From: Paludibacteraceae bacterium
GTDB lineage: Bacteria > Bacteroidota > Bacteroidia > Bacteroidales > Paludibacteraceae
DNA length: 54,022 nt
Assembly (NCBI GenBank): GCA_028694215.1
Contig: JAQUTW010000012.1
Location: forward strand, 1-54,022
Direction of reading: 5' to 3'
Shown here: positions 36,093 to 45,959 of the stretch, one piece after another
How positions within the stretch are numbered: position 1 is the stretch's first letter
Layout of the letters: each line of letters begins with the position of its first letter
Notes under the pieces: generated by a model
The model's database searches: none
The model's input: the letters and a program-made list of their open reading frames with translations, nothing else
Told to the model about the DNA's origin: nothing
Program-made: the position numbers and the translations under genes

Positions 36093-38917
36093 TATAAACT
36101 CTTTTTGATTTCTACTTCTTCGTATGATTCAACAATGTCACCAACTTTTATATCGTTATAGTTGCCAATATTCAAGCCACATTCAAAGCCTGATGAAACT
36201 TCTTTTACATCTTCTTTCATTCGTTTCAAAGAAGCTAAATCACCGGTATAGATAACAATACCATCACGAATAAGTCGAACTTTATTGGCGCGTTTGATTT
36301 TACCTTCTTTTACAATGCAGCCGGCAATAGAACCAACTTTGGAAATTTTAAATACTTCGCGAATTTCCAATGTTGCCGTGATGACTTCTTTTATGTCGGG
36401 TGATAACATACCTTCCATGGCGGCTTTCAATTCCTCTATGGCATCATAGATAATAGAATATAAACGAATGTCTATTTGTTCTTGTTCTGCTAACTTGCGA
36501 GCAGCTAAAGACGGACGAACTTGAAAACCGATGATAATGGCATTTGATGCTGCTGCCAGCATAATATCTGATTCGGCAATTTGTCCAACACCTTTGTGAA
36601 TTACATTAACTTGAATTTCCGGTGTAGATAATTTGATTAATGAATCGGACAATGCTTCGATAGAACCATCGACATCACCCTTGACGATAACATTTAGTTC
36701 CTGGAAATTGCCTAAAGCAATACGGCGTCCGATTTCGTCCAATGTAAGATGAGCAGAGGTTCGTAAGCCTTGTTCGCGTGCCAATTGTTCACGTTTTGTT
36801 GCTAATGTTCGTGCTTCATGTTCATCGCTTAATACATTAAAATTATCGCCTGCTTGAGGAGCACTGTTTAATCCTAAAATAATGGCCGGCTCTGATGGAC
36901 GTGCAACCTGAATGCGTTGATTGCGCTCGTTAAACATCGCTTTGATACGTCCGTATGATGTGCCTGCCAAAACAATATCCCCAACTTTTAGAGTGCCGTT
37001 TTGTACTAACACAGTGGCTATATAACCTCGACCTTTGTCCAAAGAGGATTCAATGATAGAACCAACTGCTTTTCGGTCAGGATTAGCTTTTAAGTCTAAA
37101 ATATCGGCTTCTAACAGTACTTTTTCTAATAATTCCTGTACGTGTAAGCCCTTTTTGGCAGAAATGTCATGTGATTGATATTTTCCACCCCAATCTTCAA
37201 CCAAATAATTCATATTTGCCAATTCTTCCTTGATTTTCTCGGGATTGGCTCCCGGTTTGTCAATCTTATTAATTGCAAAGACAATAGGTACTCCTGCTGC
37301 TGCAGCGTGATTGATAGCTTCTATTGTTTGTGGCATGACATTGTCATCAGCCGCAATGATAATGATGGCGATATCCGTAATTTTTGCACCACGGGCACGC
37401 ATGGCGGTAAAAGCTTCATGTCCGGGAGTGTCCAGAAATGTAATTTTGCGTCCATTGTCTAATTGCACATTGTAAGCACCGATATGTTGTGTAATACCTC
37501 CTGCTTCGCCTGCAATCACATTAGTTTTGCGAATGTAGTCCAACAAAGAAGTCTTACCGTGATCCACATGTCCCATTACCGTAATAATGGGTGGGCGTGG
37601 GACTAAATTTTCGTCACTATTGTCATTCTCTTCTGCAATGGCGTTTACAACTTCTGCACTGACAAATTCAGTTTTAAAACCATATTCTTCTGCTACAATA
37701 TTAATGGTTTCAGCATCAAGACGTTGGTTGATAGAAACGAATAAACCAACATTCAGACATGTTTTAATAATGTCGGTTACCGGTATATTCATCATTACTG
37801 CCAATTCGTTGGCAGTAACAAATTCGGTTAATTTTAATATTTTTGATTCTTGACGTTCTTGTTCTTCTATATCGTGCATACGTTGCACATTGGCTTCACG
37901 TTTGTCTTTTCTGTACTTTGCAGCTTTTTTGCCACCTCTTTTGTTTTCTGTCAAACGTGCTAAAGTTTCTTTTATTTGTTTGGCAACATCTTCTTCATTG
38001 ATAACATTACCATGAATAGGACGTTTGTTGTTGAATTTCTGTTTGGCATTTTTGTCGTTAGTGTAAGTATTGTTTTGTGTTACATCAATACGACCGTTTC
38101 CGCCGATACGTTTTCTTTTCTTTTTGTCAACTTTTGTTTGCCCCGAATTATTTGGCTGATTTGTATTTGGCTGATTTGCAGGTGTCGTATCTGCCGGCTT
38201 TTGTTTTTTCTGTTTTGCACGATCCTGTTCCTTTTCTATCCGTTCTTTTCGTTTTTCTTCTTTGGTCTTTTTTGCCGGACGGGTAGCATTATTAATAGCA
38301 GACAAATCAATTTTATCGACAACTTTAATATTATTTTCTACCTCATGTTTGCGGAAAACAAAAACTTCATCTTTTTGTTGTGTAGGAGCTGTTGTTGGTG
38401 CACTTATTTCTGCTTGCTCCTGTTCTTGTTCCTCAGGTTGTGACTCAACCATTGGCGTTGGTACTGATTGTTTATCTACTGCTTCTTCCTTTGTGCTAAT
38501 TGCTTCTTTAACAGGTTGTTGTATAGCTTCTTTTTGTATAGGTTGCTCTTTAAAAACAGGTTCTGCTTCTGCTTTTTTATTTTTTCGTGTATTTCCTAAA
38601 TCAATTGTTCCGACTTGTGTGATGTGAGGTTGTTCTATTTCTATTTTTATTTCTTCAACCTCTTTGACGTTGGTTTCATAGCCTTCAATAGCCACTTCTG
38701 TCGCTTTTTCTTTTTCTTGACGTTGTTGGCTGATACGCTCTGATTCTAATTTTAAATCTTTATCGGAGCAGAATTCTTTGATAAGCAAACTTTCCTGATT
38801 TTCAGTCAGTTTTAAATTAGGATTAGCTTCGATAGTTTCTCCTTTTTTATGCAGAAAGTCTGTTGCTGTAGAAATCCCAATGTTTAATTTTTTTATTAAT
38901 TGTCCTAATCTTGCCAT
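36092..38917 (-). CDS. infB: Translation initiation factor IF-2
   Basis: A 941-residue GTPase that places initiator tRNA on the 30S subunit. The N-terminal IF2_N part (about 1-50) is followed by a long, charged, low-complexity linker of some 250 residues rich in Lys, Glu, Gln, Pro and Thr, then a second short IF2_N-like segment and the G domain: [10 protein letters not shown] (about 445-454), [22 protein letters not shown] and SAKKG. Domains II, III and the fMet-tRNA-binding C2 domain are complete to the stop. Third gene of the rimP-nusA-infB-cvpA operon. Secure. Confidence 0.99.
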   Translation of the reverse strand: MARLGQLIKKLNIGISTATDFLHKKGETIEANPNLKLTENQESLLIKEFCSDKDLKLESERISQQRQEKEKATEVAIEGYETNVKEVEEIKIEIEQPHITQVGTIDLGNTRKNKKAEAEPVFKEQPIQKEAIQQPVKEAISTKEEAVDKQSVPTPMVESQPEEQEQEQAEISAPTTAPTQQKDEVFVFRKHEVENNIKVVDKIDLSAINNATRPAKKTKEEKRKERIEKEQDRAKQKKQKPADTTPANQPNTNQPNNSGQTKVDKKKRKRIGGNGRIDVTQNNTYTNDKNAKQKFNNKRPIHGNVINEEDVAKQIKETLARLTENKRGGKKAAKYRKDKREANVQRMHDIEEQERQESKILKLTEFVTANELAVMMNIPVTDIIKTCLNVGLFVSINQRLDAETINIVAEEYGFKTEFVSAEVVNAIAEENDNSDENLVPRPPIITVMGHVDHGKTSLLDYIRKTNVIAGEAGGITQHIGAYNVQLDNGRKITFLDTPGHEAFTAMRARGAKITDIAIIIIAADDNVMPQTIEAINHAAAAGVPIVFAINKIDKPGANPEKIKEELANMNYLVEDWGGKYQSHDISAKKGLHVQELLEKVLLEADILDLKANPDRKAVGSIIESSLDKGRGYIATVLVQNGTLKVGDIVLAGTSYGRIKAMFNERNQRIQVARPSEPAIILGLNSAPQAGDNFNVLSDEHEARTLATKREQLAREQGLRTSAHLTLDEIGRRIALGNFQELNVIVKGDVDGSIEALSDSLIKLSTPEIQVNVIHKGVGQIAESDIMLAAASNAIIIGFQVRPSLAARKLAEQEQIDIRLYSIIYDAIEELKAAMEGMLSPDIKEVITATLEIREVFKISKVGSIAGCIVKEGKIKRANKVRLIRDGIVIYTGDLASLKRMKEDVKEVSSGFECGLNIGNYNDIKVGDIVESYEEVEIKKSL

Positions 38918-38973
38918 AATGTAATTGTCTGTGTTTGTTTAAAAAAGAATGTTGTTTATACTAAACTTTTTGA

Positions 38974-40227
38974 TTACTCAAATTCGGAACGTAAAATGGA
39001 GAGAACTTCATCTATCGTTTCTTCTTCAAGGTCGGTTTGCTCGATCAATTCTTCACGTGATTTATTTAATACACTTTTTGCAGTGTCACAACCAATGCCT
39101 TTAATAGCGTCCAAAACCCATCTGTCTATTTCGTCTGCAAATTCGTCCAAATAGATGTCTTCTTCGTCCACCTGAATATCGTTACGATATACGTCAATAG
39201 TGTATCCGGTAAGCATGGTCGCGAGTTTAATGTTTGAACCGCCTTTACCGATAGCTTGTGAAATTTCTTCCGGTTTCAGGTAAACATTCACTTTTTTGTT
39301 TTCCTCATCTATTTCCATAGACGAAACTTTTGCGGGGCTTAAAGAACGGGAAACAAACAAACTCAAATTGTTGGTATAATTGATAACGTCAATGTTTTCG
39401 TTACGTAATTCACGTACAATTCCGTGTATACGTGATCCTTTCACACCAACACATGCGCCAACCGGATCTATACGATCGTCGTATGATTCGACAGCTACTT
39501 TTGCCCGTTCGCCGGGCATACGTGCTATTTTTTTGATGGTAATTAAACCGTCGTGTATTTCTGGAACTTCCAATTCAAACAAACGTTCCAAAAAGAGCGG
39601 TGATGTACGTGACAGCATAATTTTTGGATTGTTGTTTTTATTGTCAACCTTGGCTATAATGGCACGTACCATTTCTCCTTTGCGATAAAAATCGTTTGGA
39701 ATTTGTTCTGTTTTTGGTAACAACATTTCATTGCCATCATCATCTAACAAGAGTATTTCTTTTTTCCATACCTGATATACTTCACCGGAAACAATTTGAC
39801 CAATCATTTCGCTATATTTGGAGTACAAAGAATCTTTTTGGATATCCATCACTTTGGAAGCCAATGTTTGTCTCAAATTCAGAACAGCTCTACGACCGAA
39901 TGACGGAAAATCAACGGCATCGACAACTTCTTCGTCAAGCTCATAATCTTTGTCAATTTTTTGGGCTTCGGATAAGGAAATTTCCAAGTTAGGATTTGTT
40001 ACTGCATCATCGGCAACCACTTTACGATTTCTCCAAATCTCAAAGTCTCCTTTGTCGGGGTTGATGATAACATCATAATTTTCATCGGTACCAAACATTT
40101 TTGCAAGAACATTTCGGAAAGATTCTTCCAGAATGCTAATCATGGTGGAACGATCTATGTTTTTGAGTTCTTTAAACTCGGCAAACGTTTCTACCAAATT
40201 AATGCCGTTGTTACTTGTTTTGCTCAT
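38974..40227 (-). CDS. nusA: Transcription elongation/termination factor NusA
   Basis: A 417-residue RNA-polymerase-binding factor controlling pausing and termination. Domains are an N-terminal polymerase-binding part (about 1-135), S1 (about 140-205), the KH pair containing VGACVGVKGSRIHGI and SQAIGKGGSNIK, and a short helical C-terminal segment ending SILRSEFE. The extra acidic repeats of enteric NusA are absent, as in most non-proteobacteria. It follows rimP by two bases and precedes infB by 56 bases. Secure. Confidence 0.98.
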   Translation of the reverse strand: MSKTSNNGINLVETFAEFKELKNIDRSTMISILEESFRNVLAKMFGTDENYDVIINPDKGDFEIWRNRKVVADDAVTNPNLEISLSEAQKIDKDYELDEEVVDAVDFPSFGRRAVLNLRQTLASKVMDIQKDSLYSKYSEMIGQIVSGEVYQVWKKEILLLDDDGNEMLLPKTEQIPNDFYRKGEMVRAIIAKVDNKNNNPKIMLSRTSPLFLERLFELEVPEIHDGLITIKKIARMPGERAKVAVESYDDRIDPVGACVGVKGSRIHGIVRELRNENIDVINYTNNLSLFVSRSLSPAKVSSMEIDEENKKVNVYLKPEEISQAIGKGGSNIKLATMLTGYTIDVYRNDIQVDEEDIYLDEFADEIDRWVLDAIKGIGCDTAKSVLNKSREELIEQTDLEEETIDEVLSILRSEFE

Positions 40228-40229
40228 AA

Positions 40230-40697
40230 TTATTTGAACTTAATTAAATATTTTGTATATTTTATTGATTGATAATCAAATGATTCTGTTTCAGTCGTAA
40301 GCGTTTTACGTTTTTCGCCTTCACGACGTATTTTTTTCTCCATAGTAATGGAAAAATAGTCTTCTGTGGCTTCTGTCAAAGTACCGGTAAGTTTTCGACC
40401 GTCTTTTGTTAAAACTTCTACTTCGTTGCCTATATTCTTTTTGTATTGAAAAAGTGTTTTGAACGGAGTCGTTAGTCCAACAGAACCAACTTCCAAATCG
40501 TATTTGTCCATCTCTTCGCCAAATGCCGATTTGATATAATTGCTTAATTCAACACAAAAATCAATGTCAATATCTTTTTGTGAGTCAATTTCAACGATAA
40601 TGATAGTATCGCTTTGAAATGAAACGTCTATCAAATAATAGTCCGTTCCTGTTAATTTTTCTGTAACCGTTTGTTCTAATGCTTCTTTTGTAAGCAT
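40230..40697 (-). CDS. rimP: Ribosome maturation factor RimP
   Basis: A 155-residue protein needed for 30S subunit maturation. Recognisable blocks are EVGSVGLTTPFKTLFQY (the family core, usually EVSSPGLDRPL with the same spacing) and the C-terminal Sm-like domain starting near NEVEVLTKDGRKLTGTL. First gene of the classical rimP-nusA-infB order, with a near-perfect promoter at 40765-40795 and a hairpin in its leader at 40720-40745. The core motif is more divergent than in Proteobacteria, but the gene order makes the assignment firm. Confidence 0.94.
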   Translation of the reverse strand: MLTKEALEQTVTEKLTGTDYYLIDVSFQSDTIIIVEIDSQKDIDIDFCVELSNYIKSAFGEEMDKYDLEVGSVGLTTPFKTLFQYKKNIGNEVEVLTKDGRKLTGTLTEATEDYFSITMEKKIRREGEKRKTLTTETESFDYQSIKYTKYLIKFK

Positions 40698-40719
40698 ACT
40701 TTCAATTATTAGTACGAAG

Positions 40720-40745
40720 AAGGGGACTTTGTCAAGTCCCCCTTA
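40720..40745 (-). promoter_or_regulatory. Leader hairpin of the rimP-nusA-infB operon
   Basis: On the minus strand, GGGGACTT and AAGTCCCC type arms with a TGTC/GACA loop form a strong hairpin in the 5' leader, 23 bases before rimP. No T-run follows, so it is not an ordinary terminator; it may be the target of NusA or RimP feedback, or an RNA-stabilising stem. Confidence 0.6.
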
Positions 40746-40764
40746 CACATTTTCAAATCCGCTG

Positions 40765-40795
40765 CAAAGATAGTAAAAAAAAATTAAATGCCAAA
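40765..40795 (-). promoter_or_regulatory. rimP-nusA-infB-cvpA promoter
   Basis: On the minus strand, TTTG (40795-40792), 19 bases, TATCTTTG (40772-40765): an exact match to the Bacteroides consensus and spacing. Confidence 0.8.
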
Positions 40796-40820
40796 CTATC
40801 AAGCGTTTTTTGTAAAAAAA

Positions 40821-41801
40821 TTATTGAACGATTTCATTTTCAATAATATCGTTTATAACATCTTTCATTTGTAAACCAGCTGCGCGTACCTGCTGTGGAA
40901 TAAAACTGGTGGCGGTCATTCCGGGTGTGGTATTTACTTCAAGTAAATTAACCTTCCCGCTTTTTTCAATAATATAATCAACACGTATAATTCCTTTTGC
41001 ATTGAGTGCCGTGTATATTTTGCGTGTTACGGTCTGTACTTCTGTTGCCCAGGTTGCCGGAATACGTGCCGGTGTAATTTCTTGTACCTGACCATTATAT
41101 TTGGCATCGTAGTCGAAAAATTCGTTGTTGGTTACTACTTCGGTAATTGGGAATACAACCTCTTTTGTTTTTGTGCGATACATGCCGCATGTAACTTCTG
41201 TACCAACCATTAAAGCTTCTATCATGACTTCCGAACCTTCAGCAAAGGCTTTTTCTATGGCCGGTAAAATTTGGTTGGTTTCTTTAACTTTGGTTACACC
41301 AAAACTACTGCCACCGTCGCATGGCTTGATAAAACACGGTAAACCGATTGTGGCTACAATTCTGCTTACGTCTATTTTGTCCGCACGATGTAGCCATATA
41401 GCGTTGGCAACGTTGATGCCAAAACTTTTTAAATATTGGTTGCACGGAAATTTATCAAATGTGAGTGCAGCCGCCAATACGTCGCAACAAGAGAAAGGAA
41501 TACCAAGTAAACGAAAATAGCCTTGTAAAATACCGTTTTCTCCGGGAGTACCGTGAATGGTAATGTAGGCAAAATCGAATAGTATCTTTTTCCCGTCAAG
41601 CATAAATGAGAAGTCATTTTTGTCGATAGGTATTTTTCTATCATCGGCTAATTCCACTTGCCATGTTTTGCCCACAATGGTTACAATGTATTTAGTGTAT
41701 TTCTCGCTATCAATAAATGAGTTAAGTCCGGCAGCACTGCGTAATGAAACAGCCCATTCCGAAGAATCACCACCGGCTACAATTGCAATTGTTTTTTTCA
41801 T
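40821..41801 (-). CDS. ddl: D-alanine--D-alanine ligase
   Basis: A 326-residue ATP-grasp enzyme joining two D-alanines for peptidoglycan. Markers are AIVAGGDSSEWAVSL at the start, TIHGTPGENG near residue 85, FIKPCDGGSSFG as the Gly-rich ATP loop near residue 165, the acidic Mg site in IRVDYII and LLEVNTTPGMT near the end. Size and motifs fit the Bacteroidota type. It is the last gene of the PASTA-rluD-ddl order, but a 222-base gap and its own -7 box (TACTTTTG, 41833-41826) suggest a separate transcript. Confidence 0.96.
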   Translation of the reverse strand: MKKTIAIVAGGDSSEWAVSLRSAAGLNSFIDSEKYTKYIVTIVGKTWQVELADDRKIPIDKNDFSFMLDGKKILFDFAYITIHGTPGENGILQGYFRLLGIPFSCCDVLAAALTFDKFPCNQYLKSFGINVANAIWLHRADKIDVSRIVATIGLPCFIKPCDGGSSFGVTKVKETNQILPAIEKAFAEGSEVMIEALMVGTEVTCGMYRTKTKEVVFPITEVVTNNEFFDYDAKYNGQVQEITPARIPATWATEVQTVTRKIYTALNAKGIIRVDYIIEKSGKVNLLEVNTTPGMTATSFIPQQVRAAGLQMKDVINDIIENEIVQ

Positions 41802-41825
41802 TTCCTATCGTTTTATATAACACTG

Positions 41826-41833
41826 CAAAAGTA
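41826..41833 (-). promoter_or_regulatory. -7 element before ddl
   Basis: TACTTTTG on the minus strand, 24 bases before the ddl ATG. A spaced TTTG is not clear. The rest of the 222-base gap 41802-42023 holds nothing I can identify. Confidence 0.4.
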
Positions 41834-42023
41834 CGCTAAAATAATGATTTTGAAGAAATACAAACGGATATTTTTTGCTTTTTCGGGAAATATGTATGTT
41901 TTTTGTTGCCATAAAATTTATTTTAACAAAAGTCCATGGAGCGGTTTGCTACCGATGTTTATATGGTTGACGCCAAAATATGGGCAGAAACCTTTAATAG
42001 GAGAGAGTGTGATGTTTTTAAAA

Positions 42024-43091
42024 TTAGTCCAAGACGTCTGTTGAGGAAGGATTGTATCGTTGCCATTTGTCAATTAACATTTGCATATCGGTCGGTAGTT
42101 CACTGTCGAATTGCATCCACTTCCCGGTACTCGGATGTTCAAAGCCAAGTGTTTTTGCATGTAAAGCTTGCCGTGGGCAAACAGCAAAACAATTTTCAAT
42201 AAATTGTCGGTATTTGGCAGTGCGAATGCCTTTTAAAATTTCGCTGCCGCCATAATGTACATCGTTGAAAAGTGTATGACCAATATGTTTCATGTGCACA
42301 CGTATTTGATGGGTGCGTCCTGTTTCGAGTTTACATTCTACCAAAGTAACATATGCAAAGCGTTCTAAAACTTTATAATGTGTTACAGCATGTTTGGCGA
42401 CCGGATTTTCACCTTCGGCGAAAACGGTGTATGATTTACGGTCGCGAGGGTCACGTGCCAAATCGCCGGTAATGGTTCCTTCGTTTTCTTTTATTACTCC
42501 CCAAACCAAAGCGTTGTAAGTGCGTTCGGTTGTTTTGTTGAAAAATTGCAGACCGAGTTTAGTCTTGGCTTCTGCGTTTTTAGCAACTAATAATAATCCT
42601 GATGTATCTTTGTCGATACGATGTACCAAACCAATGCGTGGATCGTTGGCGTCAAAAGTAGGTATGTTGCGTAAATGCCATGCTAATGCGTTTAGAAGTG
42701 TGTTGTCAAAATTGCCGACTCCGGGATGTACAACCAATCCCGGTTGTTTATTGACAACTAATAAATCATTGTCCTCATAGATTATATCAAGTGGAATATC
42801 TTGGGCGACTATGGAAAAATCTGTTTTGGGATGGTCAAGCACAATACGTATGACATCCAATGGCTTTACGCGATAATTGGCTTTTACCGGCACATTATTG
42901 ACCAATATTGTATTGGCATCAGCGGCTTCCTGAATCCGATTGCGTGAAATGTTGGACATGCAATTGGTCAGGTATTTGTCAATACGTAATAACTCTTGAC
43001 CTTTGTCCACTACAAAGTGAAAATGTTCGTACAAGCCATTGTTCTCGTTCGCCCATTCCAAATCGTCTATATCATCATCAAAAGGTGGCAT
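42024..43091 (-). CDS. rluD: RluD-type 23S rRNA pseudouridine synthase
   Basis: A 355-residue RluA-family pseudouridine synthase that modifies helix 69 uridines of 23S rRNA (1911, 1915 and 1917 in E. coli numbering). N-terminal S4-like RNA-binding domain with LRIDKYLTNCM and SRNRIQEA (about 35-57), then the catalytic block GLVHRIDKDTSGLLL (about 154-168) with Asp160 as nucleophile, and GRTHQIRVHMKHIGH near residue 270. It lies five bases after the PASTA gene. RluC- or RluA-like specificity cannot be fully excluded, but length and S4 domain favour RluD. Confidence 0.92.
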   Translation of the reverse strand: MPPFDDDIDDLEWANENNGLYEHFHFVVDKGQELLRIDKYLTNCMSNISRNRIQEAADANTILVNNVPVKANYRVKPLDVIRIVLDHPKTDFSIVAQDIPLDIIYEDNDLLVVNKQPGLVVHPGVGNFDNTLLNALAWHLRNIPTFDANDPRIGLVHRIDKDTSGLLLVAKNAEAKTKLGLQFFNKTTERTYNALVWGVIKENEGTITGDLARDPRDRKSYTVFAEGENPVAKHAVTHYKVLERFAYVTLVECKLETGRTHQIRVHMKHIGHTLFNDVHYGGSEILKGIRTAKYRQFIENCFAVCPRQALHAKTLGFEHPSTGKWMQFDSELPTDMQMLIDKWQRYNPSSTDVLD

Positions 43092-43096
43092 CAGAA

Positions 43097-43912
43097 TTAA
43101 AAAAACTCGTCGTGTTTGGTTGTTTTTTTAGGTTGCTTTTTTGTATCGCGTGATAACTTCAAATCAATGCGTTTGCCTGTTTGACATAATTCATATGCTG
43201 ATGGCGTTTGCTCATAAACAAGATATAGATTTTTCTCTGCTTCATTTGTTGGTTGAACGTCAAAATCAGCTATACCCAATACAAAATTATTGCCGTTAAT
43301 CAGGTTTAAAGCTTCGTTATAAGTAAATCCAATGAGTGAAGGAATGTTAACTTGATCGCCATTATTGCTTTGCCCAACTACCAATAAAATAGTAGCCCCA
43401 TCGTCTAAATGTGTACCGGCTTCTAACGAAGTACCATCATGCTTGATATCAAGTGTTAAATTATTGTATTCTGCAGGTTTATAAGTAATTTCAACATTAA
43501 ATCCCAATGCTTCCAAAGTAGCTTTTGCCTGACGATACGAAACATTACGCATTTCGGGGACAGTAACTTGTTTTTTGCATTTGGAATTGATAGTGACATA
43601 TATTTTCCGACCTTTTTTTACTTTTGTATCCGGCATAGGAGTTTGTTCTGTAATTTCTCCTTTACCCTTCGAACGTAAATAAACTGAGTCAACCACTTCG
43701 AAACTAATATCGCTGTTTTGTAATAAAACTTCTGCTTCTTCTACATACAATCCTCGCAAATCGGGAACGACGACCTCTTCTCCGTGGTGAGTGATAAAGC
43801 GTAGCATAAACAGAGAAAGTATAAATAAAAAAAGAAATATGCACAAAGCAATTAGGATGTTTTTCCAGAAAAATTTACTTTTGATAAAGTTAATAGCTGT
43901 TTTTAAACTCAT
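43097..43912 (-). CDS. Membrane-anchored PASTA domain protein
   Basis: A 271-residue protein with one N-terminal membrane helix (ILIALCIFLFLFILSLFML) and a periplasmic part of three PASTA domains beginning near VPDLRGLYVEEAE, VPEMRNVSYRQAK and IPSLIGFTYNEAL. PASTA domains bind peptidoglycan fragments; in Bacteroidota this protein is a stand-alone version without a kinase domain. First gene before rluD, from a good promoter at 43936-43966. Likely couples wall status to something, but no effector domain is visible. The Lys/Asp-rich C-terminus KHDEFF is short. Confidence 0.88.
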   Translation of the reverse strand: MSLKTAINFIKSKFFWKNILIALCIFLFLFILSLFMLRFITHHGEEVVVPDLRGLYVEEAEVLLQNSDISFEVVDSVYLRSKGKGEITEQTPMPDTKVKKGRKIYVTINSKCKKQVTVPEMRNVSYRQAKATLEALGFNVEITYKPAEYNNLTLDIKHDGTSLEAGTHLDDGATILLVVGQSNNGDQVNIPSLIGFTYNEALNLINGNNFVLGIADFDVQPTNEAEKNLYLVYEQTPSAYELCQTGKRIDLKLSRDTKKQPKKTTKHDEFF

Positions 43913-43935
43913 AAGTTATTTTTTTATTTAATTTC

Positions 43936-43966
43936 CAAAGGTACACTTTTTTTCATTCCCCGCAAA
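43936..43966 (-). promoter_or_regulatory. PASTA-rluD promoter
   Basis: On the minus strand, TTTG (43966-43963), 19 bases, TACCTTTG (43943-43936). Near-consensus. Confidence 0.7.
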
Positions 43967-43967
43967 C

Positions 43968-44003
43968 AAAAAAAGTAAAGATGAAATTCATCTTTACTTT
44001 TTT
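43968..44003 (-). terminator. Terminator after rpmH
   Basis: GTAAAGATGAA and TTCATCTTTAC arms, extended by A/T runs on both sides, form a long near-perfect stem 30 bases after the rpmH stop. Confidence 0.85.
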
Positions 44004-44032
44004 ATGACTTTACAATATTTACTACTACTTTA

Positions 44033-44191
44033 TTATGCTTTTTGGCAATATTCGTCAGAAACGGTTAATTTTTTTCTTCCGTGTGCACGACGAGAAGCTA
44101 ATACGCGGCGACCGTTTGCAGTTGCCATTCTTTCACGAAAACCATGTTTGTTTTTACGTTTTCTGTTAGATGGTTGAAATGTCCTTTTCAT
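44033..44191 (-). CDS. rpmH: 50S ribosomal protein bL34
   Basis: A 52-residue, strongly basic protein ([14 protein letters not shown], then [30 protein letters not shown] at the end), an unmistakable bL34 of the large subunit. It carries the usual motif of the family in full and a slightly longer C-terminus, as in other Bacteroidota. It has its own consensus promoter (44241-44271) and terminator (43968-44003). dnaA and rnpA, frequent neighbours elsewhere, are absent. Divergent from miaB. Confidence 0.97.
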   Translation of the reverse strand: MKRTFQPSNRKRKNKHGFRERMATANGRRVLASRRAHGRKKLTVSDEYCQKA

Positions 44192-44240
44192 TGTCTGTCA
44201 ATATTTATTGTTGTTTGTTTTTCAATTCTTTTTGGGTGTG

Positions 44241-44271
44241 CAAAGATAGAGCTATTTTTTTATTCCACAAA
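44241..44271 (-). promoter_or_regulatory. rpmH promoter
   Basis: On the minus strand, TTTG (44271-44268), 19 bases, TATCTTTG (44248-44241). Consensus match. Confidence 0.75.
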
Positions 44272-44327
44272 ATTTTTGTCAAAAACTTTTCGGAAATCCT
44301 TTATCGTGATTTCTCGTCAGAAAATAG

Positions 44328-44335
44328 TACCTTTG
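44328..44335 (+). promoter_or_regulatory. -7 element before miaB
   Basis: TACCTTTG, 39 bases before the ATG at 44375. The -33 region is poorly matched. Confidence 0.45.
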
Positions 44336-44374
44336 TCATACTTTTAGTAAATAGTGTATAGACAGACTTTAATA

Positions 44375-45691
44375 ATGAAGAAATTATTTATAGAAACTTA
44401 CGGGTGCCAGATGAATGTAGCCGACAGTGAAGTTGTTACGGCGATTATGAAAGGAGAGGGTTATGAACTTACAGACGATATCAAAACTGCAAATGCTGTT
44501 TTGATTAACACTTGTTCTATTCGTGATAATGCAGAACAGCGTGTTTTGGGCAGATTACAGTATTTTCAATCATTAAAAAAGAAGAATAAACATTTTTTAA
44601 TTGGTGTGATTGGTTGTATGGCAGAACGTTTGCAAGATGAACTTGTCAATAGTAATGGCGTTGATTTTGTAGCCGGTCCGGATGCTTACCTTGATCTTCC
44701 AAATCTGGTGGGGGCTGCTGAACGTGGCGAACAAGCTGTTAATGTCGAACTTTCTACAACTGAAACTTATAAAGATGTTTTGCCGGCTCGTATTGGCAAA
44801 AGTATTTCAGGTTTTGTAAGCATTATGCGAGGTTGCAATAATTTCTGTTCGTATTGTATTGTTCCATATACACGTGGACGTGAACGGAGCCGTGATGTCC
44901 AAAGCATTCTCAATGAAGTAAAGGATCTCGAATCGCATGGTTATAAAGAAGTAACGTTGTTGGGGCAAAATGTTAATTCTTATCGTTTTGAAAATGATGG
45001 CGAAATTATTGGTTTTCCAGAATTGTTGGAAAAAGTAGCTTTGGCAGTTCCAAATATGCGTGTGCGCTTTACAACTTCTCATCCCAAAGATATGAGCGAT
45101 AAAACATTAGAAATGATTGCCAAACATAATAATCTTTGCAATTTTATTCATCTGCCTGTGCAGAGCGGTAGTAATGCTGTATTGAAAGCGATGAATCGCA
45201 AATATACACGTGAGTGGTATTTGGAACGTATTGCAGCCATACATCGTATTTTGCCTGATGCAGGAATCAGTACCGATGTTTTTTGTGGTTTCCATGATGA
45301 AACAGAAGAAGATCATCAGCAAACGCTTAGTTTGATGCGTGAAGTTGGCTTCGATTCGGCTTTTATGTTTAAATACTCGGAACGCCCGGGAACTTATGCT
45401 GCCAAACATTTGCCCGATAATATCTCGGAAGAGGTAAAAGTACAACGCCTTAATGAAATAATAGCTTTGCAGATAGAGTTAAGTTACGAATCGAACAAAA
45501 AAGATATAGGTAAAACTTTTGAAGTTTTGATAGAAGGCTTTTCTAAACGTTCACATACTGATTTTTGTGGACGTACTTCACAAAATAAAATGGTCGTATT
45601 TCCTAAAGCTGGAAATAAAATAGGTGATTTTGTCAATGTTAAAATAACAGATGTAACGCCGGCTACCCTTTTGGGAGAGGTTGTCGAATAA
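44375..45691 (+). CDS. miaB: tRNA-2-methylthio-N6-isopentenyladenosine synthase
   Basis: A 438-residue radical-SAM methylthiotransferase adding a methylthio group to i6A37 of tRNAs. N-terminal cluster cysteines Cys11 (YGCQMN), Cys47 (NTCSIR) and Cys81 (IGCMAE), then the radical-SAM triad Cys154, Cys158 and Cys161 in MRGCNNFCSYC, and a C-terminal TRAM domain. Start ATG 44375; a GTG seven codons upstream is less likely. Divergent from rpmH. Identification is secure. Confidence 0.97.
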   Translation: MKKLFIETYGCQMNVADSEVVTAIMKGEGYELTDDIKTANAVLINTCSIRDNAEQRVLGRLQYFQSLKKKNKHFLIGVIGCMAERLQDELVNSNGVDFVAGPDAYLDLPNLVGAAERGEQAVNVELSTTETYKDVLPARIGKSISGFVSIMRGCNNFCSYCIVPYTRGRERSRDVQSILNEVKDLESHGYKEVTLLGQNVNSYRFENDGEIIGFPELLEKVALAVPNMRVRFTTSHPKDMSDKTLEMIAKHNNLCNFIHLPVQSGSNAVLKAMNRKYTREWYLERIAAIHRILPDAGISTDVFCGFHDETEEDHQQTLSLMREVGFDSAFMFKYSERPGTYAAKHLPDNISEEVKVQRLNEIIALQIELSYESNKKDIGKTFEVLIEGFSKRSHTDFCGRTSQNKMVVFPKAGNKIGDFVNVKITDVTPATLLGEVVE

Positions 45692-45922
45692 ACTTATAAG
45701 CACCTTTGGGTAATATAATTGGGCATGGCAATCAAAATGCTCGTGCTCTTTTTTTTGTCAATCTATTTTTAAAGTTGTGTGATATTTCCATAATACATCA
45801 AATCCTTTCTTTTTGTAAACAAAACACATTGTTTTTCTTCGATTTAAAATATAAAATCATATTTTTTTTTACTTTTGAAAGAAAAAAACTAAAAAAATTG
45901 ATATGTTTATAGGAAAAAGTAT

Positions 45923-45930
45923 TACCTTTG
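45923..45930 (+). promoter_or_regulatory. -7 element before gdhA
   Basis: TACCTTTG, 29 bases before the ATG. A TTG lies 22 bases upstream (45898-45900), slightly too far. Nothing else is recognisable in the gap 45692-45959. Confidence 0.45.
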
Positions 45931-45959
45931 TCGCCGAAACAAATTAATTATAATAATTT

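Noticed and set aside
37976-38443. 155-residue antisense frame inside infB
   Set aside because: Phe/Leu/Cys-rich antisense of the low-complexity linker of IF-2; looks like membrane segments only because of base composition.
41844-42044. 66-residue frame between ddl and rluD
   Set aside because: Overlaps the rluD end, aromatic-rich chance composition, no promoter or homology features.
45706-45912. 68-residue frame between miaB and gdhA
   Set aside because: Low-complexity Phe/Lys composition typical of AT-rich intergenic DNA; no start context.
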